Origin: Nematostella vectensis
Taxonomy: Eukaryota > Cnidaria > Anthozoa > Actiniaria > Edwardsiidae
Length of the DNA: 64,000 nucleotides
NCBI RefSeq assembly: GCF_932526225.1
Contig: NC_064042.1
Location: forward strand, 16,796,751-16,860,750
Direction of reading: 5' to 3'
Shown: piece after piece, positions 44,864 through 57,209 of the stretch
Layout of the letters: every line of letters begins with the position of its first letter
Position numbering within the stretch: position 1 is the stretch's first letter
Notes under the pieces: model-generated
Told to the model about the DNA's origin: nothing
Database searches by the model: none
What the model saw: the letters and a program-made list of their open reading frames with translations, nothing else
Program-made: the position numbers and the translations under genes

Positions 44864-44944
44864 TGCCCCGTGTGAGGATCGAACTCACGACCTTGAGATT
44901 TCTAGATTATGAGATTGACGCGCTGCCTACTGCGCTAACGAGGC
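44864..44944 (-). tRNA. tRNA-Met(CAT)-like copy with shortened 8-nt intron
   Basis: The gene is 81 bp: the plus strand has CTAGATTATGAG where other copies have five more bases, leaving an 8-nt intron. The anticodon is CAT. The stem has changes at positions 30 and 43 (GATTGACG, CTTGAGA). The spacer to its left, after the gene at 44719, has lost about 30 bp including the ACCGGTC core, so the local monomer spacing is only 145 bp. Copy 2 starts at 49,040. Confidence 0.65.
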
Positions 44945-45736
44945 TAACATGAGAAATGTGTCTTCTCTATGCGTGTTTGTGGTGTTTTCGTCAAACCGGT
45001 CATAGAGTCATTCGTTTTCAAAAGAAAAAAATATGCCCCGTCTGAGGATTGAACTCACGACATTCAGATTTCTACATTCGATTATGATACTGACGCGCTG
45101 CCTACTGCGCTAACGAGGCCAACATGAGAAAAGTGTCTTCTCTATGCGTGTTAGTTGTGTTTTTTGTCAAACCGCTCATAGAGCCATTCGTTTTCAAAAG
45201 AAAAAATATGCCCCGTGTGATGATCGAACTCACCACCTTCAGATTTCTAGATTTGATTATGAGACTGACGCGCTGCCTACTGCGCTAACGAGGCCAACAT
45301 GAGAAAAGTGTCTTCTCTATGCGTGTTTGTTGTGTTTTTTGTCAAACCGCTCATAGAGTCATTCGTTTTCAAAAGAAAAAAAAAAGTGCCCCGTGTGAGG
45401 ATCGAACTCACGACCTTCAGATTTCTAGATTTGATTATGATACTGACGCGCTTCCTACTGCGCTAACAAGGCCAACATAAGAAATGTGTCTTCTCTATGC
45501 GTGTTTGTGGTGTTTTCGTCAAACCGGTCATAGAGTCATTCGTTTTCAAAAGAAAAAATATGCCCCGTTTGAGGATCGAACTCACGACATTCAGATTTCC
45601 ACATTCGATTCTGATATTGACGCGCCGCCTACTGCGCTAACGAGGACAACCTGAAAAATGTGTCTTCTCTATGCGTGTTTGTGGTGTTTTCGTCAAACCG
45701 GTCATAGAGTCATTCGTTTTCAAAAGAAAAGAAATA

Positions 45737-45822
45737 TGCCCCGTGTGAGGATCGAACTCACGACCTTCAGATTTCTACATTTGATTATGAGACTGACGCG
45801 CTGCCTACTGCGCTAACGAGGC
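45737..45822 (-). tRNA. tRNA-Met(CAT) with 13-nt intron, consensus copy
   Basis: No mismatch to consensus; anticodon 45787-45789. It is the first gene of the second C-type unit. Confidence 0.85.
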
Positions 45823-46468
45823 TAACATGAGAAATGTGTCTTCTCTATGCGTGTTTGTGGTGTTTTCGTCAAACCGGTCATAGAGTCATTCGTTTTCAAA
45901 AGAAAAAAATATGCCCCGTCTAAGGATCGAACTCACGACATTCAGATTTCTACATTCGATTGTGATACTGACGCGCTGCCTACTGCGCTAACGAGGCCAA
46001 CATGAGAAAAGTGTCTTCTCTATGCGTGTTTGTTGTGTTTTTTGTCAAACCGCTCATAGAGTCATTCGTTTTCAAAAGAAAAAAAATTGTGCCCCGTGTG
46101 AGGATCGAACTCACGACCTTCAGATTTCTAGATTTGATTATGAGACTGACGCGCTGCCTATTGCGCTAACGACTCCTACATGGGAAATGTGCCTTTTCTA
46201 TTCGTGTTTGTGGTGTTTTCGTCAAACCGGTCATAGAGTCTTTCGTTTTCAAAAGAAAAAATATGCCCCGTCTGAGGATTGAGCTCACGACCTTAAGATT
46301 TCTACATTTGATTATGAGACTGACGCGCTGCCTACTGCGCTAACGAAGCCAACATGAGAAATGCGTCTTTTTTATGCGTGTTTGTGGTGTTTTCGTCAAA
46401 CCGCTCATAGAGTCATTCGTTTTCAAAAGAGAAAAATATTCGTCATTCATTTTCAAAAGAAAAAAATA

Positions 46469-46534
46469 TGCCTCGTCTGAGGATTGCCTACTGCGATCAT
46501 GATACTGACGCGCTGCCTACTGCGCTAACAAGGC
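46469..46534 (-). pseudogene. Truncated tRNA-Met pseudogene with hairpin, copy 8
   Basis: This is the second C-unit copy, exactly 4,176 bp from copy 7 and with the same two private changes. Confidence 0.85.
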
Positions 46535-49500
46535 CAACATGAGAAAAATGTCTTCTCTATGCGTGTTTGTTGTGTTTTTTTGTCAAACACCTCATAGAGT
46601 CATTCGTTTTCAAAAGAAAAAAAATTGTGCCCCGCGTGAGGATCGAACTAAAGACCTTCAGATTTCTACATTCGATTATGAGACTGACGCGCTGCCTACT
46701 GCGCTAACGAGGCTAACATGAGAAATGCGTCTTCTCTATGCGTGTTTGTGGTGTTTTCGTCAAACCGGTCATAGAGTCATTCGTTTTCAAAAGAAAAAAA
46801 TATGCCCCGTCTGAGGATCGAACTCACGACATTCAGATTTCTACATCCGATTATGATACTGACGCGCTGCCTACTGCGCTAACAAGGCCAACGTGAGAAA
46901 AATGTCTTCTCTATGCGTGTTTGTTGTGTTTTTTGTCAAACCGCTTATAGAGTCATTCGTTTACAAAAGAAAAAAAATTGTGCCCCGCGTGAGGATCGAA
47001 CTCAAGACCTTCAGATTTCTACATTCGATTATGAGACTGACGCGCTGCCTACTGCGCTAACGAGGCTAACATGAGAAATGTGTCTTCTCTATGCGTGTTT
47101 GTGGTGTTTTCGTCAAACCGGTCATAGAGTCATTCGTTTTCAAAAGAAAAAAATATGCCCCGTCTGAGGATCGAACTCACGACATTCAGATTTCTACATC
47201 CGATTATGATACTGACGCGCTGCCTACTGCGCTAACGAGGCCAACATGAGAAAAGTGTCTTCTCTATGCGTGTTTGTTGTGTTTTTTGTCAAACCGCTCA
47301 TAGAGTCATTCGTTTTCAAAAGAAAAAAAATTGTGCCCCGTGTGAGGATCAAACTCACGACCTTCAGATTTCTAGATTTGATTATGAGACTGACGCGCTG
47401 CCTATTGCGCTAACGACGCCTACATGGGAAATGTGCCTTTTCTATCCGTGTTTGTGGTGTTTTCGTCAAACCGGTCATAGAGTCTTTCGTTTTCAAAAGA
47501 AAAAATATGCCCCGTGTGAGGATGGAGCTCACGACCTTCAGATTTCTACATTTGATTATGAGACTGACGCGCTGCTTAATGCGCTGACGAGGACTACATG
47601 GGAAATGTGTCTTCTTTCTTCGTGTTTGTGGTGTTTTCGTCAAACCTGTCATACAGTCATTCGTTTTAAACAAATATGCCCCGTGTGAGGATCGAACTCA
47701 CGACCTTCAGATTTCTAAATCAGATTATGAGACTGACGAGCTGCCTATTGCGCTAACGACGCATACATGGGAAATGTGTCTTTTCTATGCGTGTTTGTGG
47801 TGTTTTCGTCAAACCGGTCATAGAGTCATTCGTTTTCAAAGGAAAAATATGCCCCGTGTGAGGATCGAACTCATGACATTCAGATTTCTACATTCGATTA
47901 TTATACTGACTCGCCGCCTACTGCGCTAACGAGCCCAACATGAGAAATGTGTCTTCTCTATGTGTATTTGTGGTGTTTTTGTCAAACCGGTCATAGAGTC
48001 ATTCGTTTTCAAAAGAAAAAAATATGCCTCGTGTGAGGATCGAACTCAAGACCTTCAGATTTTTAAATCAGATTATGAGACTGACGCGCTGCCTACTGCG
48101 CTAACGAGGCCAAAATGAGAAAAGTGACTTCTCTATGCGTGTTTGTGGTGTTTTTTTGTCAAACCGGTCATAGAGTCATTCGTTTTCAAAAGAATAAAAT
48201 ATGCCCCGTGTGAGGATCGAACTCACGACCTTCCGATTTCTACATTTGATTATGAGACTGACGCGCTGCATACTGCGCTAACGAGGCCAACATGAGAAAT
48301 GTTTCTTCTCTATGCGTATTTGTGGTGTTTTCGTCAAATCGGTCATAGAGTCATTCGTTTTCAAAAGAAAAAATATGCCACGTGTGAGGATCGAACTCAC
48401 GACATTCAGATTTCTACATTCGATTATGATATTGACGCGCCGCCTACTGCGCTAATGAGGCAACATGAGAAATGTGTCTTCTCTATGCGTGTTTGTGGTG
48501 TTTTCGTCAAACCGGTCATAGAGTCATTCGTTTTCAAAAGAATAAGATATGCCCCGTGTGAGGATCGAACTCACGACCTTCCGATTTCTACATTTGATTA
48601 TGAGACTGACGCGCTGCCTACTGCGCTAACAAGGCCAACATGAGAAATGTGTCTTTTCTATGCGTGTTTGTGGTGTTTTCGTCAAACCGGTCATAGAATC
48701 TTTCGTTTACAAAAGAAAAAAAATATGCCTCGTGTGAGGATCGAACTCACGACCTTTAGATTTCTAAATCAGATTATAAGACTGACGCGCTGCCTACTGC
48801 GCTGACTAGGACTACATGGGAAATGTGTCTTCTTTCTGCGTGTTTGTGGTGTTTTCGTCAAACCGGTCATACAGTCATTCGTTTAAAAAAAATATGCCCC
48901 GTGTGAGGATCGAACTCACGACCTTCAGATTTCTAAATCAGGTTATGAGACCGACGCGCTGCCTACTGCGTTAACGAGGCCAACATGAGAAATGTGTCTT
49001 CTCTATGCGTGTTTGTTGCGTTTTCAAAAGAAAAAAATATGCCCCGTGTGAGGATCGAACTCACGACCTTGAGATTTCTAGATTATGAGATTGACGCGCT
49101 GCCTACTGCGCTAACGAGGCTAACATGAGAAATGTGTCTTCTCTATGCGTGTTTGTGGTGTTTTCGTCAAACCGGTCATAGAGTCATTCGTTTTCAAAAG
49201 AAAAAAATATGCCCCGTCTGAGGATTGAACTCACGACATTCAGATTTCTACATTCGATTATGATACTGACGCGCTGCCTACTGCGCTAACGAGGCCAACA
49301 TGAGAAAAGTGTCTTCTCTATGCGTGTTAGTTGTGTTTTTTGTCAAACCGCTCATAGAGCCATTCGTTTTCAAAAGAAAAAATATGCCCCGTGTGATGAT
49401 CGAACTCACCACCTTCAGATTTCTAGATTTGATTATGAGACTGACGCGCTGCCTACTGCGCTAACGAGGCCAACATGAGAAAAGTGTCTTCTCTATGCGT

Positions 49501-49912
49501 GTTTGTTGTGTTTTTTGTCAAACCGCTCATAGAGTCATTCGTTTTCAAAAGAAAAAAAAATGTGCCCCGTGTGAGGATCGAACTCACGACCTTCAGATTT
49601 CTAGATTTGATTATGATACTGACGCGCTTCCTACTGCGCTAACAAGGCCAACATAAGAAATGTGTCTTCTCTATGCGTGTTTGTGGTGTTTTCGTCAAAC
49701 CGGTCATAGAGTCATTCGTTTTCAAAAGAAAAAATATGCCCCGTTTGAGGATCGAACTCACGACATTCAGATTTCCACATTCGATTCTGATATTGACGCG
49801 CCGCCTACTGCGCTAACGAGGACAACCTGAAAAATGTGTCTTCTCTATGCGTGTTTGTGGTGTTTTCGTCAAACCGGTCATAGAGTCATTCGTTTTCAAA
49901 AGAAAAGAAATA

Positions 49913-49998
49913 TGCCCCGTGTGAGGATCGAACTCACGACCTTCAGATTTCTACATTTGATTATGAGACTGACGCGCTGCCTACTGCGCTAACGAGGC
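49913..49998 (-). tRNA. tRNA-Met(CAT) with 13-nt intron, consensus copy
   Basis: No mismatch to consensus; anticodon 49963-49965. It heads the remnant third C-type copy. Confidence 0.85.
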
Positions 49999-51495
49999 TA
50001 ACATGAGAAATGTGTCTTCTCTATGCGTGTTTGTGGTGTTTTCGTCAAACCGGTCATAGAGTCATTCGTTTTCAAAAGAAAAAAATATGCCCCGTCTAAG
50101 GATCGAACTCACGACATTCAGATTTCTACATTCGATTGTGATACTGACGCGCTGCCTACTGCGCTAACGAGGCCAACATGAGAAAAGTGTCTTCTCTATG
50201 CGTGTTTGTTGTGTTTTTTGTCAAACCGCTCATAGAGTCATTCGTTTTCAAAAGAAAAAAAATTGTGCCCCGTGTGAGGATCGAACTCACGACCTTCAGA
50301 TTTCTAGATTTGATTATGAGACTGACGCGCTGCCTATTGCGCTAACGACGCCTACATGGGAAATGTGCCTTTTCTATTCGTGTTTGTGGTGTTTTCGTCA
50401 AACCGGTCATAGAGTCTTTCGTTTTCAAAAGAAAAAATATCCCCGTCTGAGGATTGAGCTCACGACCTTAAGATTTCTACATTTGATTATGAGACTGACG
50501 CGCTGCCTACTGCGCTAACGAGGCCAACCTGAGAAATGTGTCTTCTCTATACGTGTTTGTGGTGTTTTTGTCAAACCGGTCATAGAGTCATTCGTTTTCA
50601 AAAGAAAAAAAATATTCCCCGTGTGAGGATCGAACTCACGACCTTCAGATTTCTAGAGTTGAGTATGAGACTGACGCGCTACCTACTGCGCTAACGAGGC
50701 CAACATGAGAAAAGTGTCTTCTCTATGCGTGTTTGTTGTGTTTTTTGTCAAACCGCTCATAGAGTCATTCGTTTTCAAAAGAAAAAAAAATGTGCCCCGT
50801 GTGAGGATCGAACTCACGACCTTCAGATTTCTAGATTTAATTATGAGACTGACGCGCTGCCTACTGCGCTAACGAGGCTAACATGAGAAATGTGTCTTCT
50901 CTATGCGTGTTTGTGGTGTTTTCGTCAAACCGGTCATAGAGTCATTCGTTTTCAAAAGAAAAAAATATGCCCCGTCTAAGGATCGAACTCACGACATTCA
51001 GATTTCTACATTCGATTGTGATACTGACGCGCTGCCTACTGCGCTAACGAGGCCAACATGAGAAAAGTGTCTTCTCTATGCGTGTTTGTTGTGTTTTTTG
51101 TCAAACCGCTCATAGAGTCATTCGTTTTCAAAAGAAAAAAAATTGTGCCCCGTGTGAGGATCGAACTCACGACCTTCAGATTTTTAGATTTGATTATGAG
51201 ACTGACGCGCTGCCTATTGCGCTAACGACGCCTACATGGGAAATGTGCCTTTTCTATTCGTGTTTGTGGTGTTTTCGTCAAACCGGTCATAGAGTCTTTC
51301 GTTTTCAAAAGAAAAACATATGCCCCGTCTGAGGATTGAGCTCACGACCTTCAGATTTCTACATTTGATTATGAGACTGACGCGCTGCCTACTGCGCTAG
51401 CGAGGCCAACCTGAGAAATGTGTCTTCTCTATGCGTGTTTGTGGTATTTTCTTCAAACCGGTCATAGAGTCATACGTTTTCAAAAGAAAAAAATA

Positions 51496-51581
51496 TGCCC
51501 CGTGTGAGGATCGAACTCACGACCTTCAGATTTCTACATTTGATTATGAGACTGACGCGCTGCCTACTGCGCTAACGAGGC
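51496..51581 (-). tRNA. tRNA-Met(CAT) with 13-nt intron, consensus copy
   Basis: No mismatch to consensus; anticodon 51546-51548. It lies in a B-type unit marked by GTCATACG at about 51,470. Confidence 0.85.
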
Positions 51582-53423
51582 CAACATGAGAAATGGGTCT
51601 TTTCTATGCGTGTTTGTGGTGCTTTCGTCAAACCGCTCATAGAGTCATTCGTTTTCAAAATAAAAAAAATATGCCCCGTTTGAGGATCGAACTCATGACC
51701 TTCAGATTTCTACATTTGATTATGAGACTGACGCTCTGTCTACTGCGCTAACGAGGCCAACATGAGAAATGCGTCTTCTCTATGTGTGTCTGTGGTGTTT
51801 TCTTCAAACCGGTCATAGAGTCATTCGTTTTGAAAAAAAAAATGTGCCCCGTGTGATGATCGAACTCACGACCTTCAGATTTCTTGATTTGATTATGATA
51901 CTGACGCGCTTCCTACTGCGCTAACAAGGCCAACATAAGAAATGTGTCTTCTCTATGCGTGTTTGTGGTGTTTTCGTCAAACCGGTCATAGAGTCATTCG
52001 TTTTCAAAAGAAAAAATATGCCCCGTTTGAGGATCGAACTCACGACATTCAGATTTCTACATTCGATTCTGATATTGACGCGCCGCCTACTGCGCTAACG
52101 AGGCCAACCTGAAAAATGTGTCTTCTCTATGCGTGTTTGTGGTGTTTTCGTCAAACCGCTCATAGAGTCATTCGTTTTCAAAAGAAAAAAAATGTGCCCC
52201 TTGTGAGGATCGAACTCACGACCTTCAGATTTCTAGATTTGATTATGAGACTGACGCGCTGCCTATTGCGCTAACGACGCCTACATGGGAAATGTGCCTT
52301 TTCTATTCGTGTTTGTGGTGTTTTCGTCAAACCGGTCATAGAGTCTTTCGTTTTCAAAAGAAAAAATATGCCCCGTGTGAGGATCGAGCTCACGACCTTC
52401 AGATTTCTACATTTGATTATGAGACTGACGCGCTGCCTACTGCGCTAACGAGGCCAACATGAGAAATGCGTCTTTTCTATGCGTGTTTGTGGTGTTTTCG
52501 TCAAACCGCTCATAGAGTCATTTGTTTTCAAAAGAGAAAAATATGCCCCGCGTGAGGATCGAACTCAAGACCTTCAGATTTCTACATTCGATTATGAGAC
52601 TGACGCGCTGCCTACTGCGCTAACGAGGCCAACGTGAGAAAAGTGTATTCTCTATGCGTGTTTGTGGTGTTTTTTTGTCAAACCGGTCATAGAGTCAATC
52701 GTTTTCAAAAGAATAAAATATGCCCCGTGTGAGGATCGAACTCACGACCTTCAGATTTCTACATTTGATTATGAGACTGACACGCTGCCTACTGCGCTAG
52801 CGAGGCCAACCTGAGAAATGTGTCTTCTCTATACGTGTTTGTGGTGTTTTTGTCAAACCGGTCATAGAGTCATTCGTTTTCAAAAGAAAAAAATATTCCC
52901 CGTGTGAGGATCGAACTCACGACCTTCAGATTTCTAGATTTGAGTATGAGACTGACGCGCTACCTACTGCGCTAACGAGGCCAACATGAGAAAAGTGTCT
53001 TCTCTATGCGTGTTTGTTGTGTTTTTTGTCAAACCGCTCATAGAGTCATTCGTTTTCAAAAGAAAAAAAAATGTGCCCCGTGTGAGGATCGAACTCACGA
53101 CCTTCAGATTTCTAGATTTGATTATGATACTGACGCGCTTCCTACTGCGCTAACAAGGCCAACATAAGAAATGTGTCTTCTCTATGCGTGTTTGTGGTGT
53201 TTTCGTCAAACCGGTCATAGAGTCATTCGTTTTCAAAAGAAAAAATATGCCCCGTTTGAGGATCGAACTCACGACATTCAGATTTCTACATTCGATTCTG
53301 ATATTGACGCGCCGCCTACTGCGCTAACGAGGCCAACCTGAAAAATGTGTCTTCTCTATGCGTGTTTGTGGTGTTTTCGTCAAACCGGTCATAGAGTCAT
53401 TCGTTTTCAAAAGAAAAGAAATA

Positions 53424-53509
53424 TGCCCCGTGTGAGGATCGAACTCACGACCTTCAGATTTCTACATTTGATTATGAGACTGACGCGCTGCCTACTGCGC
53501 TAACGAGGC
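53424..53509 (-). tRNA. tRNA-Met(CAT) with 13-nt intron, consensus copy
   Basis: No mismatch to consensus; anticodon 53474-53476. It is in a G-type unit and has its partner 8,252 bp to the right. Confidence 0.85.
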
Positions 53510-55004
53510 TAACATGAGAAATGTGTTTTCTCTATGCGTGTTTGTGGTGTTTTCGTCAAACCGGTCATAGAGTCATTCGTTTTCAAAAGAAAAAAATATG
53601 CCCCGTCTAAGGATCGAACTCACGACATTCAGATTTCTACATTCGATTGTGATACTGACGCGCTGCCTACTGCGCTAACGAGGCCAACATGAGAAAAGTG
53701 TCTTCTCTATGCGTGTTTGTTGTGTTTTTTGTCAAACCGCTCATAGAGTCATTCGTTTTCAAAAGAAAAAAAATTGTGCCCCGTGTGAGGATCGAACTCA
53801 CGACCTTCAGATGTCTAGATTTGATTATGAGACTGACGCGCTGCCTATTGCGCTAACGACGCCTACATGGGAAATGTGCCTTTTCTATTCGTGTTTGTGG
53901 TGTTTTCGTCAAACCGGTCATAGAGTCTTTCGTTTTCAAAAGAAAAAATATGCCCCGTCTGAGGATTGAGCTCACGACCTTAAGATTTCTACATTTGATT
54001 ATGAGACTGACGCGCTGCCTACTGCGCTAACGAGGCCAACCTGAGAAATGTGTCTTCTCTATACGTGTTTGTGGTGTTTTTGTCAAACCGGTCATAGAGT
54101 CATTCGTTTTCAAAAGAAAAAAAATATTCCCCGTGTGAGGATCGAACTCACGACCTTCAGATTTCTAGATTTGAGTATGAGACTGACGCGCTACCTACTG
54201 CGCTAACGAGGCCAACATGAGAAAAGTGTCTTCTCTATGCGTGTTTGTTGTGTTTTTTGTCAAACCGCTCATAGAGTCATTCGTTTTCAAAAGAAAAAAA
54301 AATGTGCCCCGTGTGAGGATCGAACTCACGACCTTCAGATTTCTAAATCAGATTATAAGACTGACGCGCTGCCTATTGCGCTAACGACGCCTACATGGAA
54401 AATGTGTCTTCTCTATGTGTGTTTGTGGTGTTTTTGTCAAACCGGTCATAGAGTCATTCGTTTTCAAAAGAAAAAATATGCCCCGTTTGAGGATCGAACT
54501 CACGACATTCAGATTTCTACATTCGATTATGATATTGACGCGCCGCCTACTGCGCTAATGAGGCCAACATGAGAAATGTGTCTTCTCTATGTGTGTTTGT
54601 GGTGTTTTGTCAAACCGGTCATAGAGTCATTCGTTTTCAAAAGAAAAAAAATATGCCCCGTGTGAGGATCGAACTCATGACCTTCAGATTTCTACATTTG
54701 ATTATGACACTGGCGCGCTGCCTACTGCGCTAACGAGGCTAACATGAGAAATGTGTCTTCTCTATGCGTGTTTGTGGTGTTTTCGTCAAACCGGTCATAG
54801 AGTCATTCGTTTTCAAAAGAAAAAAAATATGCCCCGTGTGAGGATCGAACTCACGACCTTCAGATTTCTACATTTGATTATGAGACTGACGCGCTGCCTA
54901 CTGCGCTAGCGAGGCAAACCTGAGAAATGTGTCTTCTCTATGCGTGTTTGTGGTATTTTCTTCAAACCGGTCATAGAGTCATACGTTTTCAAAAGAAAAA
55001 AATA

Positions 55005-55090
55005 TGCCCCGTGTGAGGATCGAACTCACGACCTTCAGATTTCTACATTTGATTATGAGACTGACGCGCTGCCTACTGCGCTAACGAGGC
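55005..55090 (-). tRNA. tRNA-Met(CAT) with 13-nt intron, consensus copy
   Basis: No mismatch to consensus; anticodon 55055-55057. It lies in the B-type part of the first E segment. Confidence 0.85.
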
Positions 55091-57209
55091 CAACATGAGA
55101 AATGGGTCTTTTCTATGCGTGTTTGTGGTGCTTTCGTCAAACCGCTCATAGAGTCATTCGTTTTCAAAATAAAAAAAATATGCCCCGTTTGAGGATCGAA
55201 CTCATGACCTTCAGATTTCTACATTTGATTATGAGACTGACGCTCTGTCTACTGCGCTTACGAGGCCAACATGAGAAATGCTTCTTCTCTATGTGTGTCT
55301 GTGGTGTTTTCTTCAAACCGGTCATAGAGTCATTCGTTTTGAAAAAAAAAAATGTGCCCCGTGTGATGATCGAACTCACGACCTTCAGATTTCTAGATTT
55401 GATTATGATACTGACGCGCTTCCTACTGCGCTAACAAGGCCAACATAAGAAATGTGTCTTCTCTATGCGTGTTTGTGGTGTTTTCGTCAAACCGGTCATA
55501 GAGTCATTCGTTTTCAAAAGAAAAAATATGCCCCGTTTGAGGATCGAACTCACGACATTCAGATTTCTACATTCGATTCTGATATTGACGCGCCGCCTAC
55601 TGCGCTAACGAGGCCAACCTGAAAAATGTGTCTTCTCTATGCGTGTTTGTGGTGTTTTCGTCAAACCGCTCATAGAGTCATTCGTTTTCAAAAGAAAAAA
55701 AATGTGCCCCTTGTGAGGATCGAACTCACGACCTTCAGATTTCTAGATTTGATTATGAGACTGACGCGCTGCCTATTGCGCTAACGACGCCTACATGGGA
55801 AATGTGCCTTTTCTATTCGTGTTTGTGGTATTTTCGTCAAACCGGTCATAGAGTCTTTCGTTTTCAAAAGAAAAAATATGCCCCGTGTGAGGATCGAGCT
55901 CACGACCTTCAGATTTCTACATTTGATTATGAGACTGACGCGCTGCCTACTGCGCTAACGAGGCCAACATGAGAAATGCGTCTTTTCTATGCGTGTTTGT
56001 GGTGTTTTCGTCAAACCGCTCATAGAGTCATTTGTTTTCAAAAGAGAAAAATATGCCCCGCGTGAGGATCGAACTCAAGACCTTCAGATTTCTACATTCG
56101 ATTATGAGACTGACGCGCTGCCTACTGCGCTAACGAGGCCAACATGAGAAAAGTGTATTCTCTATGCGTGTTTGTGGTGTTTTTTTGTCAAACCGGTCAT
56201 AGAGTCAATCGTTTTCAAAAGAATAAAATATGCCCCGTGTGAGGATCGAACTCACGACCTTCAGATTTCTAGATTTGATTATGAGACTGACACGCTGCCT
56301 ACTGCGCTAGCGAGGCCAACCTGAGAAATGTGTCTTCTCTATACGTGTTTGTGGTGTTTTTGTCAAACCTGTCATAGAGTCATTCGTTTTCAAAAGAAAA
56401 AAAATATTCCCCGTGTGAGGATCGAACTCACGACCTTCAGATTTCTAGATTTGAGTATGAGACTGACGCGCTACCTACTGCGCTAACGAGGCCAACATGA
56501 GAAAAGTGTCTTCTCTATGCGTGTTTGTTGTGTTTTTTGTCAAATCGCTCATAGAGTCATTCGTTTTCAAAAGAAAAAAAATTGTGCCCCGTGTGAGGAT
56601 CGAACTCACGACCTTCAGATGTCTAGATTTGATTATGAGACTGACGCGCTGCCTATTGCGCTAACGACGCCTACATGGGAAATGTGCCTTTTCTATTCGT
56701 GTTTGTGGTGTTTTCGTCAAACCGGTCATAGAGTCTTTCGTTTTCAAAAGAAAAAATATGCCCCGTCTGAGGATTGAGCTCACGACCTTAAGATTTCTAC
56801 ATTTGATTATGAGACTGACGCGCTGCCTTTTGCGCTAACGAGGCCAACCTGAGAAATGTGTCTTCTCTATACGTGTTTGTGGTGTTTTTGTCAAACCGGT
56901 CATAGAGTCATTCGTTTTCAAAAGAAAAAAAAAATTCCCCGTGTGAGGATCGAACTCACGACCTTCAGATTTCTAGATTTGAGTATGAGACTGACGCGCT
57001 ACCTACTGCGCTAACGAGGCCAACATGAGAAAAGTGTCTTCTCTATGCGTGTTTGTTGTGTTTTTTGTCAAACCGCTCATAGAGTCATTCGTTTTCAAAA
57101 GAAAAAAAAATGTGCCCCGTGTGAGGATCGAACTCACGACCTTCAGATTTCTAGATTTGATTATGATACTGACGCGCTTCCTACTGCGCTAACAAGGCCA
57201 ACATAAGAA

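Larger units (their letters stand above)
41561..45736 (-). repeat. C-type higher-order unit, copy 1 (4,176 bp)
   Basis: Every marker I checked between about 41.49 and 46.3 kb recurs 4,176 bp to the right. The unit combines G-type monomers, X-type monomers with the hairpin pseudogene, and a set of more divergent monomers (43.33-45.0 kb) not seen elsewhere. Between copies I noticed only a few differences, for example GGTTATG for GATTATG near 48,935 and one base in the A run near 45,375/49,551. Confidence 0.88.
45737..49912 (-). repeat. C-type higher-order unit, copy 2 (4,176 bp)
   Basis: It is a near-identical tandem copy. A remnant of a third copy runs from 49,913 to about 50,436, where a one-base deletion (TATCCCCG for TATGCCCCG) and then a different monomer order end the match. 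Confidence 0.88.
53424..55748 (-). repeat. E segment, copy 1 (repeated 8,252 bp away)
   Basis: It matches 61,676-64,000 at a constant distance of 8,252 bp with only scattered differences (for example GCTTACG for GCTAACG near 55,256, GTTTGTGG against GTTTTTGG near 55,472/63,724). It contains a G-type part, TAT and A32 monomers, and the start of a B-type unit. The second copy is cut by the window end. Confidence 0.85.
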
